Shown: positions 33,892 through 45,297, numbered from the stretch's first letter. The stretch: 64,000 nucleotides of DNA from Glebionis coronaria (GCA_025667525.1 CM046875.1:201290125-201354124); one strand, 5' to 3'. A program made the numbers and translations. The notes: generated by a model not told the origin, from the letters alone.

Positions 33892-34213
33892 TGTGGAAAC
33901 CTTGGTTTCCTCGAATCTTTTAGCTACGAGGAATGCATCATGTTCATATGATTAGATAATCAAAGCAAAATTAGAACACGAAACATTAACAAGGTGTTTA
34001 AGGCACAAGACATGAATTAAAACAAATGGATTGTTCATTATATTAATAACAAACAACCACTAGGTGTGTGTACATTGAATCCCACACCTAGTCGACACAC
34101 GCTTTAGGTTTACATTGTATATGAAAGTTATATAAAACCTAATAACCCTTGGTTCCTTTTATAGTTTAAGGACTAGGGTTTTACAAGAGATAATATCAAA
34201 TAAACATGTAAAT

Positions 34214-34269
34214 CTTCTATTTAAATAACTATATACATAATATATTATGCATACTTATTTAAATAGAAG
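34214..34269. repeat. Palindrome in the LTR
   Basis: CTTCTATTTAAATA and TATTTAAATAGAAG are perfect 14-base arms around an AT-rich centre that is itself partly palindromic (AATATATT). The copy in the right LTR, near 36366-36421, has a mismatch. Confidence 0.7.
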
Positions 34270-34297
34270 CTTCCAACAACACTTGTCTACGTTTCTG

Positions 34298-34413
34298 TCA
34301 ATGCTTGGATTACATGTGACAATGCTTGGATTGCACTTGACAATGCTTGTCAATGTTGACTTCTGTCAACGCTTGATTTGCTCTTGTCAACGCCTGATTT
34401 TCTCTTGTCAACG
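34298..34413 (-). repeat. Phased array in the non-autonomous LTR
   Basis: Cores start at 34298, 34319, 34340, 34350, 34366, 34387 and 34408; most spacings are 21. Several copies read CAATG in place of CAACG, as expected from CpG decay. Confidence 0.75.
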
Positions 34414-35349
34414 CCTGAACAAATGTCTTCATGTTTTCTTCATTTTTGAGTTTCTGCCACATCAACTTTTTGACCCAACAATCTTCCCCTAGTTGATGTC
34501 GACAAAACTCTTTGTGTATCTCTTGTAAGTTGTACATGATCTTCAAATTGCTTCCCCTCAAGTGTAGCATGTATGTCTTCCCCTTTTTGTCACATCAACA
34601 GGGAAGTAAACAATGTACGCAATCTTGAAGATTCTCCAAATGTAGGCTCTGTGTAATGATCTTGAAGAAAAATAAATAAAGTAATCTTGATGTAGAAGTA
34701 GAATAACCCAAACCCATGTTCCATTTCTTGTACTATCCACGTGATAAAGAACTTATACTCATCTCACAAAGTATAAGTAGACCTCGATCCCTTGTCAATA
34801 TTCTCATCCTATGTGAGACACTGAGCACGATAATGTAACTCCTTCAAGTGTTATGACAAGTCTTCGTCACCAACCATTAAAAGCACAAACAATTTACCTT
34901 CAAATCAATGGGATGTTAACCACGATTTAAAGATATGATAAAACACAAATTCGCGAAAATCTTCTTCAAGCATCAAACTTACCATAATAATTCTTCCCCT
35001 TAAGCCAACACCTCTTCATGACGAGTCAATATCTTCATATGTAAAAGTGTTATGTTAGATAACTCTTTTACAAGGCTATCCTGATTACATATCCAATAAA
35101 TTACTTCACGAATTGTTGCTAACTCGCATTAAAACCATTAATCCCTTTAAAAATATCCAAGCCATTAATATCAACTTGATATTCTGTATAAAAACGGAGA
35201 TTCCATGTACCTTCGTGTGTAAATTCCTCCTTTTTGTGTGCTAAAAATGTACCAATTTTCTCAAACAGTAACTATTCCTTTTGTTTTCCAACATCTTCCT
35301 TTGTCCAATATATCAACACTGTGTGTTGTCCAATATCGGACAAAACTTG

Positions 35350-35545
35350 TCAGTGTTTGAAAATGTATATATCGGACAACAAGTGTCAGCGCTTCCCAAC
35401 AGCGCTTAACTTATTCCTGTCAGCGCCAACTTTGTACACGTCAGCGCCTGGCCATCAGCGTCTCATTCATGCCTTGTCAGCGTCACACCAACATCTATTA
35501 GTGTCACACCAACATCTATCAGCGTCTAAATAACACCCATCAGCG
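35350..35545. repeat. Phased array in the non-autonomous internal region
   Basis: Ten cores start at 35350, 35386, 35399, 35420, 35441, 35455, 35477, 35498 (TTAGTG), 35519 and 35540; five of the nine spacings are exactly 21. Confidence 0.7.
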
Positions 35546-36027
35546 GCAAATTGATCTAGGGTTTTATAAACCCTAAATCATGATTTTATGTGAAAACCAT
35601 AAACTGCAGTGAACTTCGACATCGAATAACTTCTTCATGAGAGCTCAGATCGAAGATCCCTTCGGTGAGATCCTATACACAATTTTCAAGAACCTTCAGC
35701 GCGAATTTCACGACGATCCAACGGTTAACGAAGGAGAAATCGCGTTTTTACTATCACTGTTCACAGAAAACAGCATATGATCACTGCTGCTTTCGATGCT
35801 TAATAACTTTTTCTTGGAGATAGATTTCGACAATCCCTTTGGTGGATATCTAGATATATGTGTGTAGAAGACACACAAAAATTTTCATGGCGATCCAACA
35901 GTTCAATAAAAAGTTATGGCCTTCTGAATACTGTTGCGCACACTAAAACGTCCAGAAAAACCTATACGGATTTTTCTTTTCTTCTCAAAACACGAACACC
36001 TTGTTGGTCCTAGCATCATGAGCCACG

Positions 36028-36043
36028 AGGCTCTGATACCAAC
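36028..36043 (-). other. Primer-binding site (initiator tRNA-Met)
   Basis: GTTGGTATCAGAGCC on the - strand follows the 5' LTR (36044-36632). Confidence 0.85.
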
Positions 36044-36632
36044 TGTGGAAACCTTGGTTTCCTCAAATCTTTTAGCTACTAGGAATGCATCATGTTCATA
36101 TGATTAGATAATCAAAGCGGAATTAGAACACGACACACTAACAAGGTGTTTAAGGCACAAGACATGAATTAAAACAAATGGATTGTTCATTATATTAATA
36201 ACAAACAACCAATAGGTGTGTGTACATTGAATCCCACACCTAGTCGACACACACTTTAGGTTTACATTATATATGAATGTTATATAAAACCTAATAACCC
36301 TTGGTTCCTTTTATAGAGTAAGGACTAGGGTTTTACAAGAGATAATATCAAATAAAAATGTAAATCTTCTATTTAAATAACTATATACAGAATATATTCT
36401 GCATACTTATCTAAATAGAAGCTTCCAACAACACTTTTCTATGTTTCCGTCAATGCTTGGATTGCATGTGACAATGCTTGGATTGCACTTGACAATGCTT
36501 GTCAATGTTGACTTCTGTCAACGCTTGATTTGCTCTTGTCAACGCCTGATTTGCTCTTGTCAACGCCTGAACAAATGTCTTCATGTTTTCTTCGTTTTTG
36601 AGTTTCTGCCACATCAACTTTTTGACCCAACA
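36044..36632 (-). repeat. 5' LTR of the non-autonomous copia-type element
   Basis: 589 bp, close match to 33892-34480. TATAAAA on the - strand at 36309-36315; phased array from about 36450 to 36565. Confidence 0.93.
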
Positions 36633-37181
36633 GTTGATAATGACTCGATTAAGATGATTCTTTTCCCGTATTCCTTAGCAGGGCCCGCTAAAATTTGGTT
36701 AGAGAAAGAGCCACCCAGTTCTATATTGACGTGGAAGGATCTCTTTTCACAATTTGTGAACCAATTTTTCTCGTCCTCTATGACTACGCATTTGAAAAAC
36801 GAGATTTTAAAATTTTCACAAGAATTTAATGAGAGTTTTTCAACGGCTTGGAATAGGTTTAAGGAAATGTTACATGAGTGTCCTCATCACGGTTTTTCCG
36901 ACTTACATCAAATTGACATGTTTTACAATGGTTTAAATGATCATGAAAGGGATTATCTTAATGCTGCCGTGGGTGGTAATTTTTTGTGTAAAATGGTTGA
37001 GGAAGCGTTGTTGATAATTGAGAATAGATCTAAGGTGTATAGTCCTCGTAACACATCGAGTTTTCGTAAGGCTTCGTCTTCGGCTTCACCTTCATTGTAC
37101 AATACCATCGATGCTTTCCAAATTGAGGCGAACTTGGAAAACAAAATCTTTGATAAGCTTAAAGGTCTTTTAATTGAATTC
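36633..37181 (+). pseudogene. gag: Outer Ty3 element: middle of gag
   Basis: Continues the Gag frame from 33891: [49 protein letters not shown]. This is the retrotransposon Gag domain, about 180 residues, without an internal stop. It ends at GAATTC, where the 10.7-kb element is inserted; TSD copy AATTC is 37177-37181. The frame resumes at 47897 with the zinc knuckle. Confidence 0.88.
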
Positions 37182-39756
37182 TAATATTCGTTTTTTAGTG
37201 TAGTTGTCTTCTCAGCTCGATTCGAATTGATATAACGTTTAAAGCAAAGACTTGATTGTTTTTGGTGTTAAAATCTTTCTTGGTATTTATGTCTAATTGG
37301 CACAAAGCATGTAAAAAAATGTAAAAATAGCTATAATACTATGTATACGTACTAACCTAAAAACATTTAGCACTTATCACAATTAAATGCACAAAATATA
37401 AAAATGCAAAATTCAAACTCTAATCTATAAAATTCAAAATTTCAAAATTCAACTAACTGTTATCTAATCTATTTCCAATTTGGTTAATGAATTAACAATC
37501 CAAACTAGTTACGCTATGAAAACTATAACTAGCCCAATAAGCATTCCAGCCCACCAAGAAAATATACAAACCCAACAGATAAGTACTAAGGATGCAAGTC
37601 CAATCTAACAGTAAGGTGCAACAAATAACATAACTAACGAACTAGGACTATTAACATGACCAAGTTTATAACAGAGGGTTTGACGAATCTGAATCGGAGT
37701 TAACTATGGATTGTAAGCGTAATGAACATGTACAAAGTGAAGGATTAAAATTGTCTTTTACTATTTCTTGAACCAAAATGATTCCTCCACATACAGAAAC
37801 TACAAATTCAGTAAACAATCTAAAACTTATGAGTAGCAAAGCAGAATCTAAAACATATAAGTCGAACATGTAAATCAAACATGTAAACTAAGCAGAATTT
37901 CAAAAGAACAATATAAAACATATGAGTAGCAAAGGCAGTTAATGAACATTTAAATCGAACTAATAAGCAATCTCTACACTACGAATGTGAATTAGCATAT
38001 TACTCTAATGAACGTAAAAACGAAACTAGCTTAACCGTCACATCCAGGCCAGACCTTTGACGTGAAGCGGAGCGCTGAGCTCGCTTAAATCAAAACACTC
38101 CTCCTACTCTTCTGATCTGAATCAAACTGCAAACACAAACTGAAAACCTCAACGACGTCACCTTTTCTTTATAAACCCACAACACTTGGTAAATCTGCAT
38201 ATATCAACCCCTGCAAAACAGAATATCCAAACAAAACATGTACACATCCTAATCTATTGTGAACCAAACTTGCGATCACTGTTAAAGCTATTTAAATCCG
38301 TAATAACCAACTTTGTACTAATAAACTGATCTAATACTTGAGAAGTAATCCTGCCCTAAATCTTATTGAAAAGTCTTTGAACTAATCAATAAACTCAAGA
38401 TAGCTCATGACAAATTTAAGCTAATGAAAACAGGACAGCATTTATAAGCTAAACTTGAAGAAAAAGTAATTTCCGTTATTGAAGAAGTAGTTACAAAATT
38501 AACTACCTTAACCAAAAATAGCTGACTGAACTAACACTGATAACAAACTCTCTTTTTGATCTAATCTAAAGTGGTTGTGCAAGAACTCTCATAAGTTCAT
38601 GAGAGCTTATGAACTATAAACTGGAAAACAGAGACTGTGACTATTATTAAGATTAATCTTAACAGTAAACTCATAAAACCAAGCTAATCATAAACTGAAA
38701 CCACTGCTTTATAAAAGAGACTGGAAAACTGAATCTAATACACTCATAAGCTCGAACAAGTTATTGATATGAATACCTAAGTAACAGTTTCAGGAGAACA
38801 GAAATTTAGAAAGTTTCAAAGAAAGTAAGGATTTCATTAATAAGAATCAGTAAAGAAGATTAAGAGAACTATTTATTTCATTAATGGTGGAATGTGGTTA
38901 CATTTGTAACAGAAATCGTAACTGAATTAGACTGAAGAACTGTAACAGAAAACAAGACGAAATTCGAGAGCTTAACTAACTAAACCTAACTAACTAACTA
39001 TGAGTAATCCTACACCTAAGCTAACCGGTTGCAAATGAAAGCTTCGTCTTCAATTTATAGCCGTCTGGAGAGGGTGTTGTGACGTGTTCAATCCAATGAG
39101 GATTGGACACGTGTAAAATACGAGGTTTACTCGTCCATCTTCATCTTCCAATTTGGGGCTTTCTTTATCTTCGCGTCTTGATTTAATTAAGTAGTATCTC
39201 CTTGTAGAGGAGATCAAAAGGAGTCTTTTTCTTGTTGTAAACTTTTGCTGAAACTTCATGGATCGTTTGATATGACGATTTGCAGGTTATGGATAAAGGA
39301 TATAACTCTTTCTCTCTCTTCGATGGGAAGAAGAAGAAACGTGTAAATGTGTAATGTGTTTTGACCGGGTTTGGTCAATGACCAAAGTAAATAATATTTA
39401 CTTTCCAAATAATTGCCTTTTAAGTCCTTCATCTTTACTTCTTTAATCAAAAGTGATATAAACTCTTTAGCACATTTCTTTTCATCCTTTATGTATGTAG
39501 AAATTTCAACTTAAGCCCTTCATCTTTAGAAGTTTGGCAAATAAGATCCTTGAAGCATCTTTCATCTTTTTCTTCGTCTCTTGTTATGAAAATCCCTTGA
39601 AAGCTCGTATTTGTCTCAAATGTACCTATATTACCTGAAAATACACAAACACCAAATACACGCGTAATTCTGATAATTTACGGTTTAATATAATGTATTT
39701 GACAGTGTTTTGAGTGGTTTATGGATCATTATTGATGAGTGTTTTCACACTTATCA
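37182..39756 (-). repeat. 3' LTR of the non-autonomous Athila-like element
   Basis: 2,575 bp, nearly identical to 45316-47891. No credible gene. A - strand TATAAATTG near 39053-39061 is one possible promoter, not certain. Confidence 0.93.
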
Positions 39757-39768
39757 ACTCCCCTCCAC
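39757..39768 (-). other. Polypurine tract
   Basis: GTGGAGGGGAGT on the - strand abuts the 3' LTR. Confidence 0.75.
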
Positions 39769-40429
39769 TTGACCATTGCCATGTCCTCATGCAATGCAGC
39801 ATTTTAAAGCTCTAAATTACACTTTTCTCATAATTAACCAACCTTGGCCATTTTATGATTTAATAAACTATGCTATGCTACATGATGAATGATTTTGAAT
39901 ATATACAATGCAATGCAAAGAAAACAATTTTATTTATATATTTTTGTATTTATAAATGGTTTTGATGGAAATAACTCATAAAGAATTCAATGACTTGAAT
40001 TAGGGCTTGGGTACCATGGACACTTATCACCCTCAAGTTTCACTTTCCCCATACCAAGCTAGTAAATGGGATCATTGCATTCACAAGTAAAAAGTGCATC
40101 AACTTATCCATGACAATTAAATGTGGAACCGGTTATTATTTGAGCAAATTGCTTGTGGGCAAATTTGTCATTATTAAAGTGTGAAATATAAGAAATGTAA
40201 AATCCAAAAATAAGGAAGCACGGTTTAAATCCTAAGTAATCTTCTCATCCATTACTTGAAAAACCGCTCACAATTAATATAAGTCCGTATTAAGAGTAAT
40301 AAGTCATTCGCCTTATGTGTAAAATCCTCATGTCATGCTTTCATAAGTAACTACACACTCGCTAAAAAAAGAAAAATAAAACTCACGCAATAATTTACAT
40401 CCGCATCTTTTTGAGATTTTGGATCTTCA

Positions 40430-40505
40430 ACCCCGCAACCCGTCAAGGTAATATTGGATTGGAGCAATCTATTGAATCCCCGCAACCCGTCAAGGTAATA
40501 TTGGA
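40430..40505. repeat. Tandem pair, about 50-bp period
   Basis: CCCCGCAACCCGTCAAGGTA followed by ATATTGGA occurs twice, 50 bp apart. Confidence 0.75.
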
Positions 40506-41364
40506 ACTCAATAGTCACTATAATTAACACCACACTGCCCCTCTTGGGAGTCTTGCATTATTTTTTTTTTTCTTTTTTTTTTTTTCTTCTAGCCACTCAT
40601 TTTTTTTTCATAAGCCGCTCTTATTTTTCTTTATTCCTCACCAAAAAATTTGCAAAGAAGAAAAGGAAAAACACCCGCTAAATATGGAGCATGACACAAG
40701 TCTAGTACACATAAAACGTGCTAACTTAGAATCTTAAGACGTACTCATATCAACCATAAATGATTAGCCAAAAATGCATAAGAGATTACAAACCAATTAA
40801 AACCGTACTTGATTATTTATTAACAATTATATACAAGCGAAGAAAATAGAGATAAAGAAGAGAAGGGTTTAGCCACAAGTAATTGCCATGAAGTCTATCT
40901 AGCCCTTTTACACTTGCTTCAACTCTATCATTTCCCATTCTCCACAAATTTAAAATTTCAAAGAATGAAATTGGTGGAAGCTTAGCCTAATAGACCAATG
41001 AAGGACTACATGGTTAAGGATACTAGCTAGAGAGTGCTAAAATAAGCAAACTCGGGTTGAGTCAAAATATCCATGGTGGGCCTAATATGTCAAAGAAGTC
41101 TAGACTTGTTAAAACCATGTTTTATTTTATTTTTCCTTTTTATATATTTTTGATGAAAAATAAAAGAAGAAATATATACAATGCAAATGTATTATGCATA
41201 TGAAAAATGATTGATGCAAAAATTATGAATGCATATTTTTGGTGGCCAAAGTAGATCAAAAATTTGAAAAATGATCGAAAAATTAATTTTCCCAATTATC
41301 ATGAAGTTAAGGCAATGGTCTAGGTAAGGTCACTTCGATAGAAGTCTCCCCTACACTTAAGATA

Positions 41365-41382
41365 AACATTGTCCTCAATGTT
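41365..41382 (-). other. 3'-UTR hairpin AACATTG-AGGA-CAATGTT (non-autonomous element)
   Basis: Reads identically on the - strand to 27685-27702 and 52424-52441, although the surrounding sequence is diverged. It is followed by AAGTGTAGGGGAG, a polypurine-like tract. Confidence 0.7.
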
Positions 41383-41922
41383 TAAGAGCATTGGAGTGAA
41401 CTCCCCTACACTTATGACATTGATTACTTTGCTTAACTCAAGTTAAGGAAGAGACAACTAAAGGGTATTCATTTTAAGCACAAATGTTTTGAAAATCACG
41501 ATAGCAAAAACTAATCAAAGTGAACCAGATACACGGGCCTCCTCCATAAGCTCCAAGCATGAAATATGAGAGAGCAACCCTTGAAACAAACACCAAAAGA
41601 CGAAGAAATGCACCCCTCCACTTCAACTCTACTATAACATCCTTTTAATTAAACCTAACCTATTGAAAATCTACTCTACGTGTTCTAACCTAGTTATTCA
41701 ATGCTTGAGTTTTTTTAACCCTAAGTCGCTAGCTCGACTCGGCCCCGAATTAAGTTGTCCTTGGGGAAACCATCATGGAGAATAAAGGATATCACTTTGA
41801 AGCACATCTCACATGATACACTCAAACTTAGCACGTTGCCATTTACTATAAGATTTACAATATCCGCCTCGATAAATGGAACGGTCCAACGTGTCTCAAG
41901 TTTGTCCAACATACGAAATCTC

Positions 41923-44436
41923 TCAAATAGGAAGCACTCCAGGATCAAATACATAATTTCCATCTCTACACTCGAATAACTCCAAAGTAGGAAGCATCAC
42001 CAAAGTAAGCTCATACAAGAAGCGCATATCAATCGAAGGCACACTCTTAAGTGGAGTAGATGAAAACCAATTTTTCCCAAATTTATGTATCCCAGGATCA
42101 AAAACCTTTCCCTTCATGGGAAAATAAGAAGATGAACTCGTATCAACCATATAAGATTCCCCCTTAGTGATCAAAGCATCATGAGACAATGAAGGTGTAG
42201 GTATCAAAACATTCATAACAAGTATATCCATATTAGGCTCATCATCATCAAAAGGTGGGTAATCTTCCATAGAAGGCATAGAAAAAGGAGGATCAAGATG
42301 AATAGTGTCTTGTGAATGAGGTGTAATCTCTATGTTCCCAAAAAGCAAGTTCTCACTAAGACGAATCTCCTCTTCCCAATTAGAATCACTATCATCAACC
42401 TCAATATCAATTTTAGCAAGATAAGCCTCTATGGTGTCATCAATATCCATATGAGAATCCGTATCAAAGGTTTTGGGTTCTAAAGGTGCCATAGGTGAAA
42501 AAGGATCAATCTCTAAGAGTATAGGATCTTCATCAATAACCAACTTCAAGGGTGGGAGGGTGGGAATAGAAGGCTCAAAAGAAGGTGTATTAAGAGAGTC
42601 ACTCAAAGGGATGATATCATCATGAAAATCAATAGGTGCAACCTCAAAAACCGGTGAAGAAATGTCAATGAAAGTTTCTTCTTCTATGGACTCATCATTA
42701 TGGTGTGTGTTCAATGATTCAATCGAAGAGATAAGATGATAAACGTTTGATAAAACCTCACGAATATGAACATCTTCCACTTCTTCTATATGAGCAACAT
42801 CTTCATCCAAATTAGGAATGTCATCTTGACATGAAAAGTCCTCAGATAATATATCATAAGATGCCTCACTAGAATCACAATCATCATCCTCTATATCTTG
42901 CATAAACTCTTCCTCAATCTCATTATCCCTTTCTTTAAACAATTCATCAAGATCAAAATCACCAAAATCACTAGTAGTAGCATGAAAGTCAACATGTGAT
43001 GAAATCTCAATGTGATCATGAGGAGAAGTATCAATAGAAAGCTCGTCACATGGTTCGATGGAAACACCCTCAAACTCTATTTGGATTGGGATAAGGTTCT
43101 CAACACTAGAAGCGGTTAATTCATCTAAATTGGTGTTTGTATTAGTGCTAAGAGGCTCGTCCCCCATGGTTAAAGAGTCGGTGGGTTCCACGTGAGGTAA
43201 AGGTGATGAAGATGTGTCATCATTAAATGTCATACAACGCGAAGGATAGTAATCATCGTCATATAAGCATTGTTTAAGCAAACGAGCACGATTAGCAAAA
43301 TATCGTTCTTCTTCCTCTTTTTTATCAATCTTAAAGAGTAAATCATCTAAATTGCCCTTGAGGAACTGAGAGGAATCGTTCACCGATTTACTATACATAT
43401 CACCAAATTTCTTATTATTAAACCGCTTGTTCCTTACATCATCCTCAAGAGACTTAATTTCCTCCCTTAACCACCGAGTTTCGTCTTTCATTTCCTCGAG
43501 GCTCATCTCTCTCATACGTTTAAAAGCCTTTGATCTATATCCATTGTCTCTTCCTCGTTGCTCGAGTATAAAAGAAAGCTCATCGAAATCACTAAGAGCA
43601 TAAGAAGGCGGATCCCTTGGTCGACAATCATAACCATAATGGGGTGCGTTCCCACAAAACTCACATGAATAAGTCGAAGAATATGGTGGAGGCGGATTTC
43701 CATAATTAGGTGGATTATAGGTTTGAAAAGAGTCATGATGATGAAAGTTCTCATGATTGTAACCTTGAAAATTCCCTTTATCACTAATAGTATCATCCTC
43801 AGCATCAACTCTCAAAGACGGCTCAATATCACATGGTAAAGCTCCTTGAGTTAGATAAGATTGTACACGGAGAAGTTGTCTTTGCCAATTTTCCTCGAAA
43901 CGTCCAAGTATCCTCCTTTCCATCTCTTGAAGTTTCCTCTCAAAGGATTCACGAAATTGAGAGACATTTTGCATATTCTCTTGGTTAAACCCTTGATTAT
44001 ATCCTTGATTATGAAAAGTTTCTTGATCATAGCCTTGAAAATTATCATTAGTTTGAAAACCTTCATTGTTTGAAAATCCTTGATTATGAAAGGTTTCTTG
44101 ATTATAGCCTTGAAAATTATCATTGTTTTGAAAACCTTCATAATTGGAAAATCCTTGGTTTTGGTATGGCACATTAAAGGTTTGATCATGAAATGATGGT
44201 GGAGGTTGTGATGAAAAACCGAAATATCCCATATAGTCATTACAAGTGTAGTCCATTCGAGTGTTAGGTTGAAAATTAGGGTTCTCGGTTCCATTGTAAG
44301 CATATCCCTCCCCATAATAACCATTATTTTGATCACATAAATACGTATCGTGTGGACCTCCACAAGTCGAACAAGGCGAATAATTAGCGGTGGCGGATTG
44401 TTGTTGCAAAATCTCCAACATGGAACGAGTATCCAT
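41923..44436 (-). CDS. Orphan 837-aa ORF of the non-autonomous Athila-like element
   Basis: First ATG of the open frame is at 44436 (MDTRSMLEILQQQS); the frame is open a little earlier only through a TTG. Two zinc-knuckle-like motifs are visible: CSTCGGPHDTYLC near residue 26 (one residue short, like the knuckle of the Ty3 Gags here) and CEFCGNAPHYGYDC near residue 260. Between them is an Asn/Gln/Phe/Gly-rich repeat (QGFSN-EGFQ-NDNFQGY, twice). A basic coiled-coil-like stretch follows (RMREMSLEEMKDETRWLREE). The last 400 residues are strongly acidic (Asp/Glu-rich) and Ser-rich. It has no protease, RT or integrase motif and lacks the main Gag fold seen in the autonomous elements. It may be a diverged, Gag-derived RNA-binding protein retained by the non-autonomous family. 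I do not know its function. Confidence 0.75.
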   Translation of the reverse strand: MDTRSMLEILQQQSATANYSPCSTCGGPHDTYLCDQNNGYYGEGYAYNGTENPNFQPNTRMDYTCNDYMGYFGFSSQPPPSFHDQTFNVPYQNQGFSNYEGFQNNDNFQGYNQETFHNQGFSNNEGFQTNDNFQGYDQETFHNQGYNQGFNQENMQNVSQFRESFERKLQEMERRILGRFEENWQRQLLRVQSYLTQGALPCDIEPSLRVDAEDDTISDKGNFQGYNHENFHHHDSFQTYNPPNYGNPPPPYSSTYSCEFCGNAPHYGYDCRPRDPPSYALSDFDELSFILEQRGRDNGYRSKAFKRMREMSLEEMKDETRWLREEIKSLEDDVRNKRFNNKKFGDMYSKSVNDSSQFLKGNLDDLLFKIDKKEEEERYFANRARLLKQCLYDDDYYPSRCMTFNDDTSSSPLPHVEPTDSLTMGDEPLSTNTNTNLDELTASSVENLIPIQIEFEGVSIEPCDELSIDTSPHDHIEISSHVDFHATTSDFGDFDLDELFKERDNEIEEEFMQDIEDDDCDSSEASYDILSEDFSCQDDIPNLDEDVAHIEEVEDVHIREVLSNVYHLISSIESLNTHHNDESIEEETFIDISSPVFEVAPIDFHDDIIPLSDSLNTPSFEPSIPTLPPLKLVIDEDPILLEIDPFSPMAPLEPKTFDTDSHMDIDDTIEAYLAKIDIEVDDSDSNWEEEIRLSENLLFGNIEITPHSQDTIHLDPPFSMPSMEDYPPFDDDEPNMDILVMNVLIPTPSLSHDALITKGESYMVDTSSSSYFPMKGKVFDPGIHKFGKNWFSSTPLKSVPSIDMRFLYELTLVMLPTLELFECRDGNYVFDPGVLPI

Positions 44437-45297
44437 GTGTAACAAGGTGGCCGAATGTATATACAAGTATAATGACGTTTAAAAGCTTCCTCGGGGAAGG
44501 AAGTAATACACCAAAGGTGGTATGTTTACACGTGTGCGAGTACACGTGTAAGTAAACACGAGGAATGAGGGAGTAGCCCTCGGTCGACTTTGAAAAGAAT
44601 AAGATTATCCTCTTCGAGTTTCGATATGAAATATCCACAAGAAAGTATATATATAATTACTACTTGGGTGCAAGACCTCCAATTAAGCCTTCCTTCTTAG
44701 AATACGCACTAGTGAACGGGGGGTTAGGTGGCGCGAAGCACTTAAGTACCTATTGACCCTTAGACGGCATTTTATAGCACGTCGCCTATCTATTCACTTT
44801 GTAGTTTGTATTCTTCGAATTATTGCCAATTGGAAGTATTTATCTATTCTTGCTTAATTTTATTTGATCGATACGCGTGTCAAGGACCGGAACGCCCCTC
44901 AACACGGTGTAATGCCTCGGCAATACTTATGGAAGATAGGTAACTTGGTTGTTCTTATACGTATACTTATTTACATATAATAATATATCAAAAAATATTT
45001 TTGTATTTATTTGTTTTTTAAGAAAAATACTATATCTACGTAAAAACCGATAAAAACGAATAATATATATTTTTGGGTGTAATCTTTTAGGAAAAAGATT
45101 ACTTTTTGGATTTTTTATTTTTTTGGTTCAATTCTTTAGGAAAAGAATTGATTTTGTGATTTTTTTATTTTTTTGTATTTTTATCTTTTTGATTTTTTTT
45201 TCTTTTTGATTTATAATATGTAAAAATAACGTTCACAAAGTGAACGGATCCCAAAATCCAATCGTCTCACTCGAAATCGTTAATCTTCACGAAAAGA
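44437..45297 (-). other. Leader of the non-autonomous Athila-like element
   Basis: Non-coding. Contains GGCGCGAAGCACTTAAGTACC near 44731 (read in parts), the reverse complement of the autonomous leader word, and the hairpin at 44763-44783. Confidence 0.65.
44763..44783 (-). other. Leader hairpin with TATAAAAT loop and a different stem
   Basis: On the - strand GACG-T-GC, loop TATAAAAT, GC-CGTC: six pairs with one bulged T. The loop is the same as in the autonomous leaders; the stem bases are changed but still pair. Confidence 0.65.

Larger units (their letters stand above)
33892..34480 (-). repeat. 3' LTR of the non-autonomous copia-type element
   Basis: 589 bp. TATAAAA on the - strand at 34157-34163, a perfect 14-bp inverted repeat (34214-34227 with 34256-34269), and a seven-copy TCA(A/G)(C/T)G array at 34298-34413. 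Confidence 0.93.
34481..36043 (-). other. Internal region of the non-autonomous copia-type element
   Basis: No convincing frame on either strand. Polypurine tract at 34481-34490, phased array at 35350-35545, primer-binding site at about 36028-36043. A pair of similar stretches (TCGAAGATCCCTTCGGTGAGAT near 35650, read in parts, and TCGACAATCCCTTTGGTGGATAT near 35826) may be an old duplication. Confidence 0.7.
33892..36632 (-). mobile_element. Non-autonomous copia-type LTR element (2.7 kb) in the outer gag
   Basis: Two 589-bp LTRs (33892-34480, 36044-36632), starting TGTGGAAACC and ending GACCCAACA on the + strand, flank 1,563 bp with no gag or pol. On the - strand GTTGGTATCAGAGCC follows the right LTR (initiator tRNA-Met site), and AGGGGAAGAT abuts the left LTR (polypurine tract), so it lies on the - strand. 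Flanks are GTTGT (33887-33891) and GTTGA (36633-36637), a target duplication with one change. Its TCA(A/G)CG arrays tie it to the copia element at 2102-14040, which may be from the family that mobilised it (inference). Confidence 0.92.
39769..41922 (-). other. 3' UTR of the non-autonomous Athila-like element
   Basis: Non-coding. Holds a 50-bp-period tandem pair (CCCCGCAACCCGTCAAGGTA at 40432 and 40482), a long T-run near 40560-40610, and the conserved hairpin at 41365-41382 with two polypurine-like tracts (near 41347-41353 and 41401-41406) beside it. Confidence 0.65.

Noticed and set aside
37666..39450. Short ORFs repeated exactly at 45800-47585
   Set aside because: LTR copies of the non-autonomous element; no coding signature.
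40560..40610. T-rich tract as a polypyrimidine or poly-A tail of a SINE/LINE
   Set aside because: No target duplication or element body next to it; a simple low-complexity run in a 3' UTR.
42891..44363. Other-frame - strand ORFs within the orphan ORF (42891, 43512, 43851)
   Set aside because: Met/Ile-rich shifted readings of the 41923-44436 frame.
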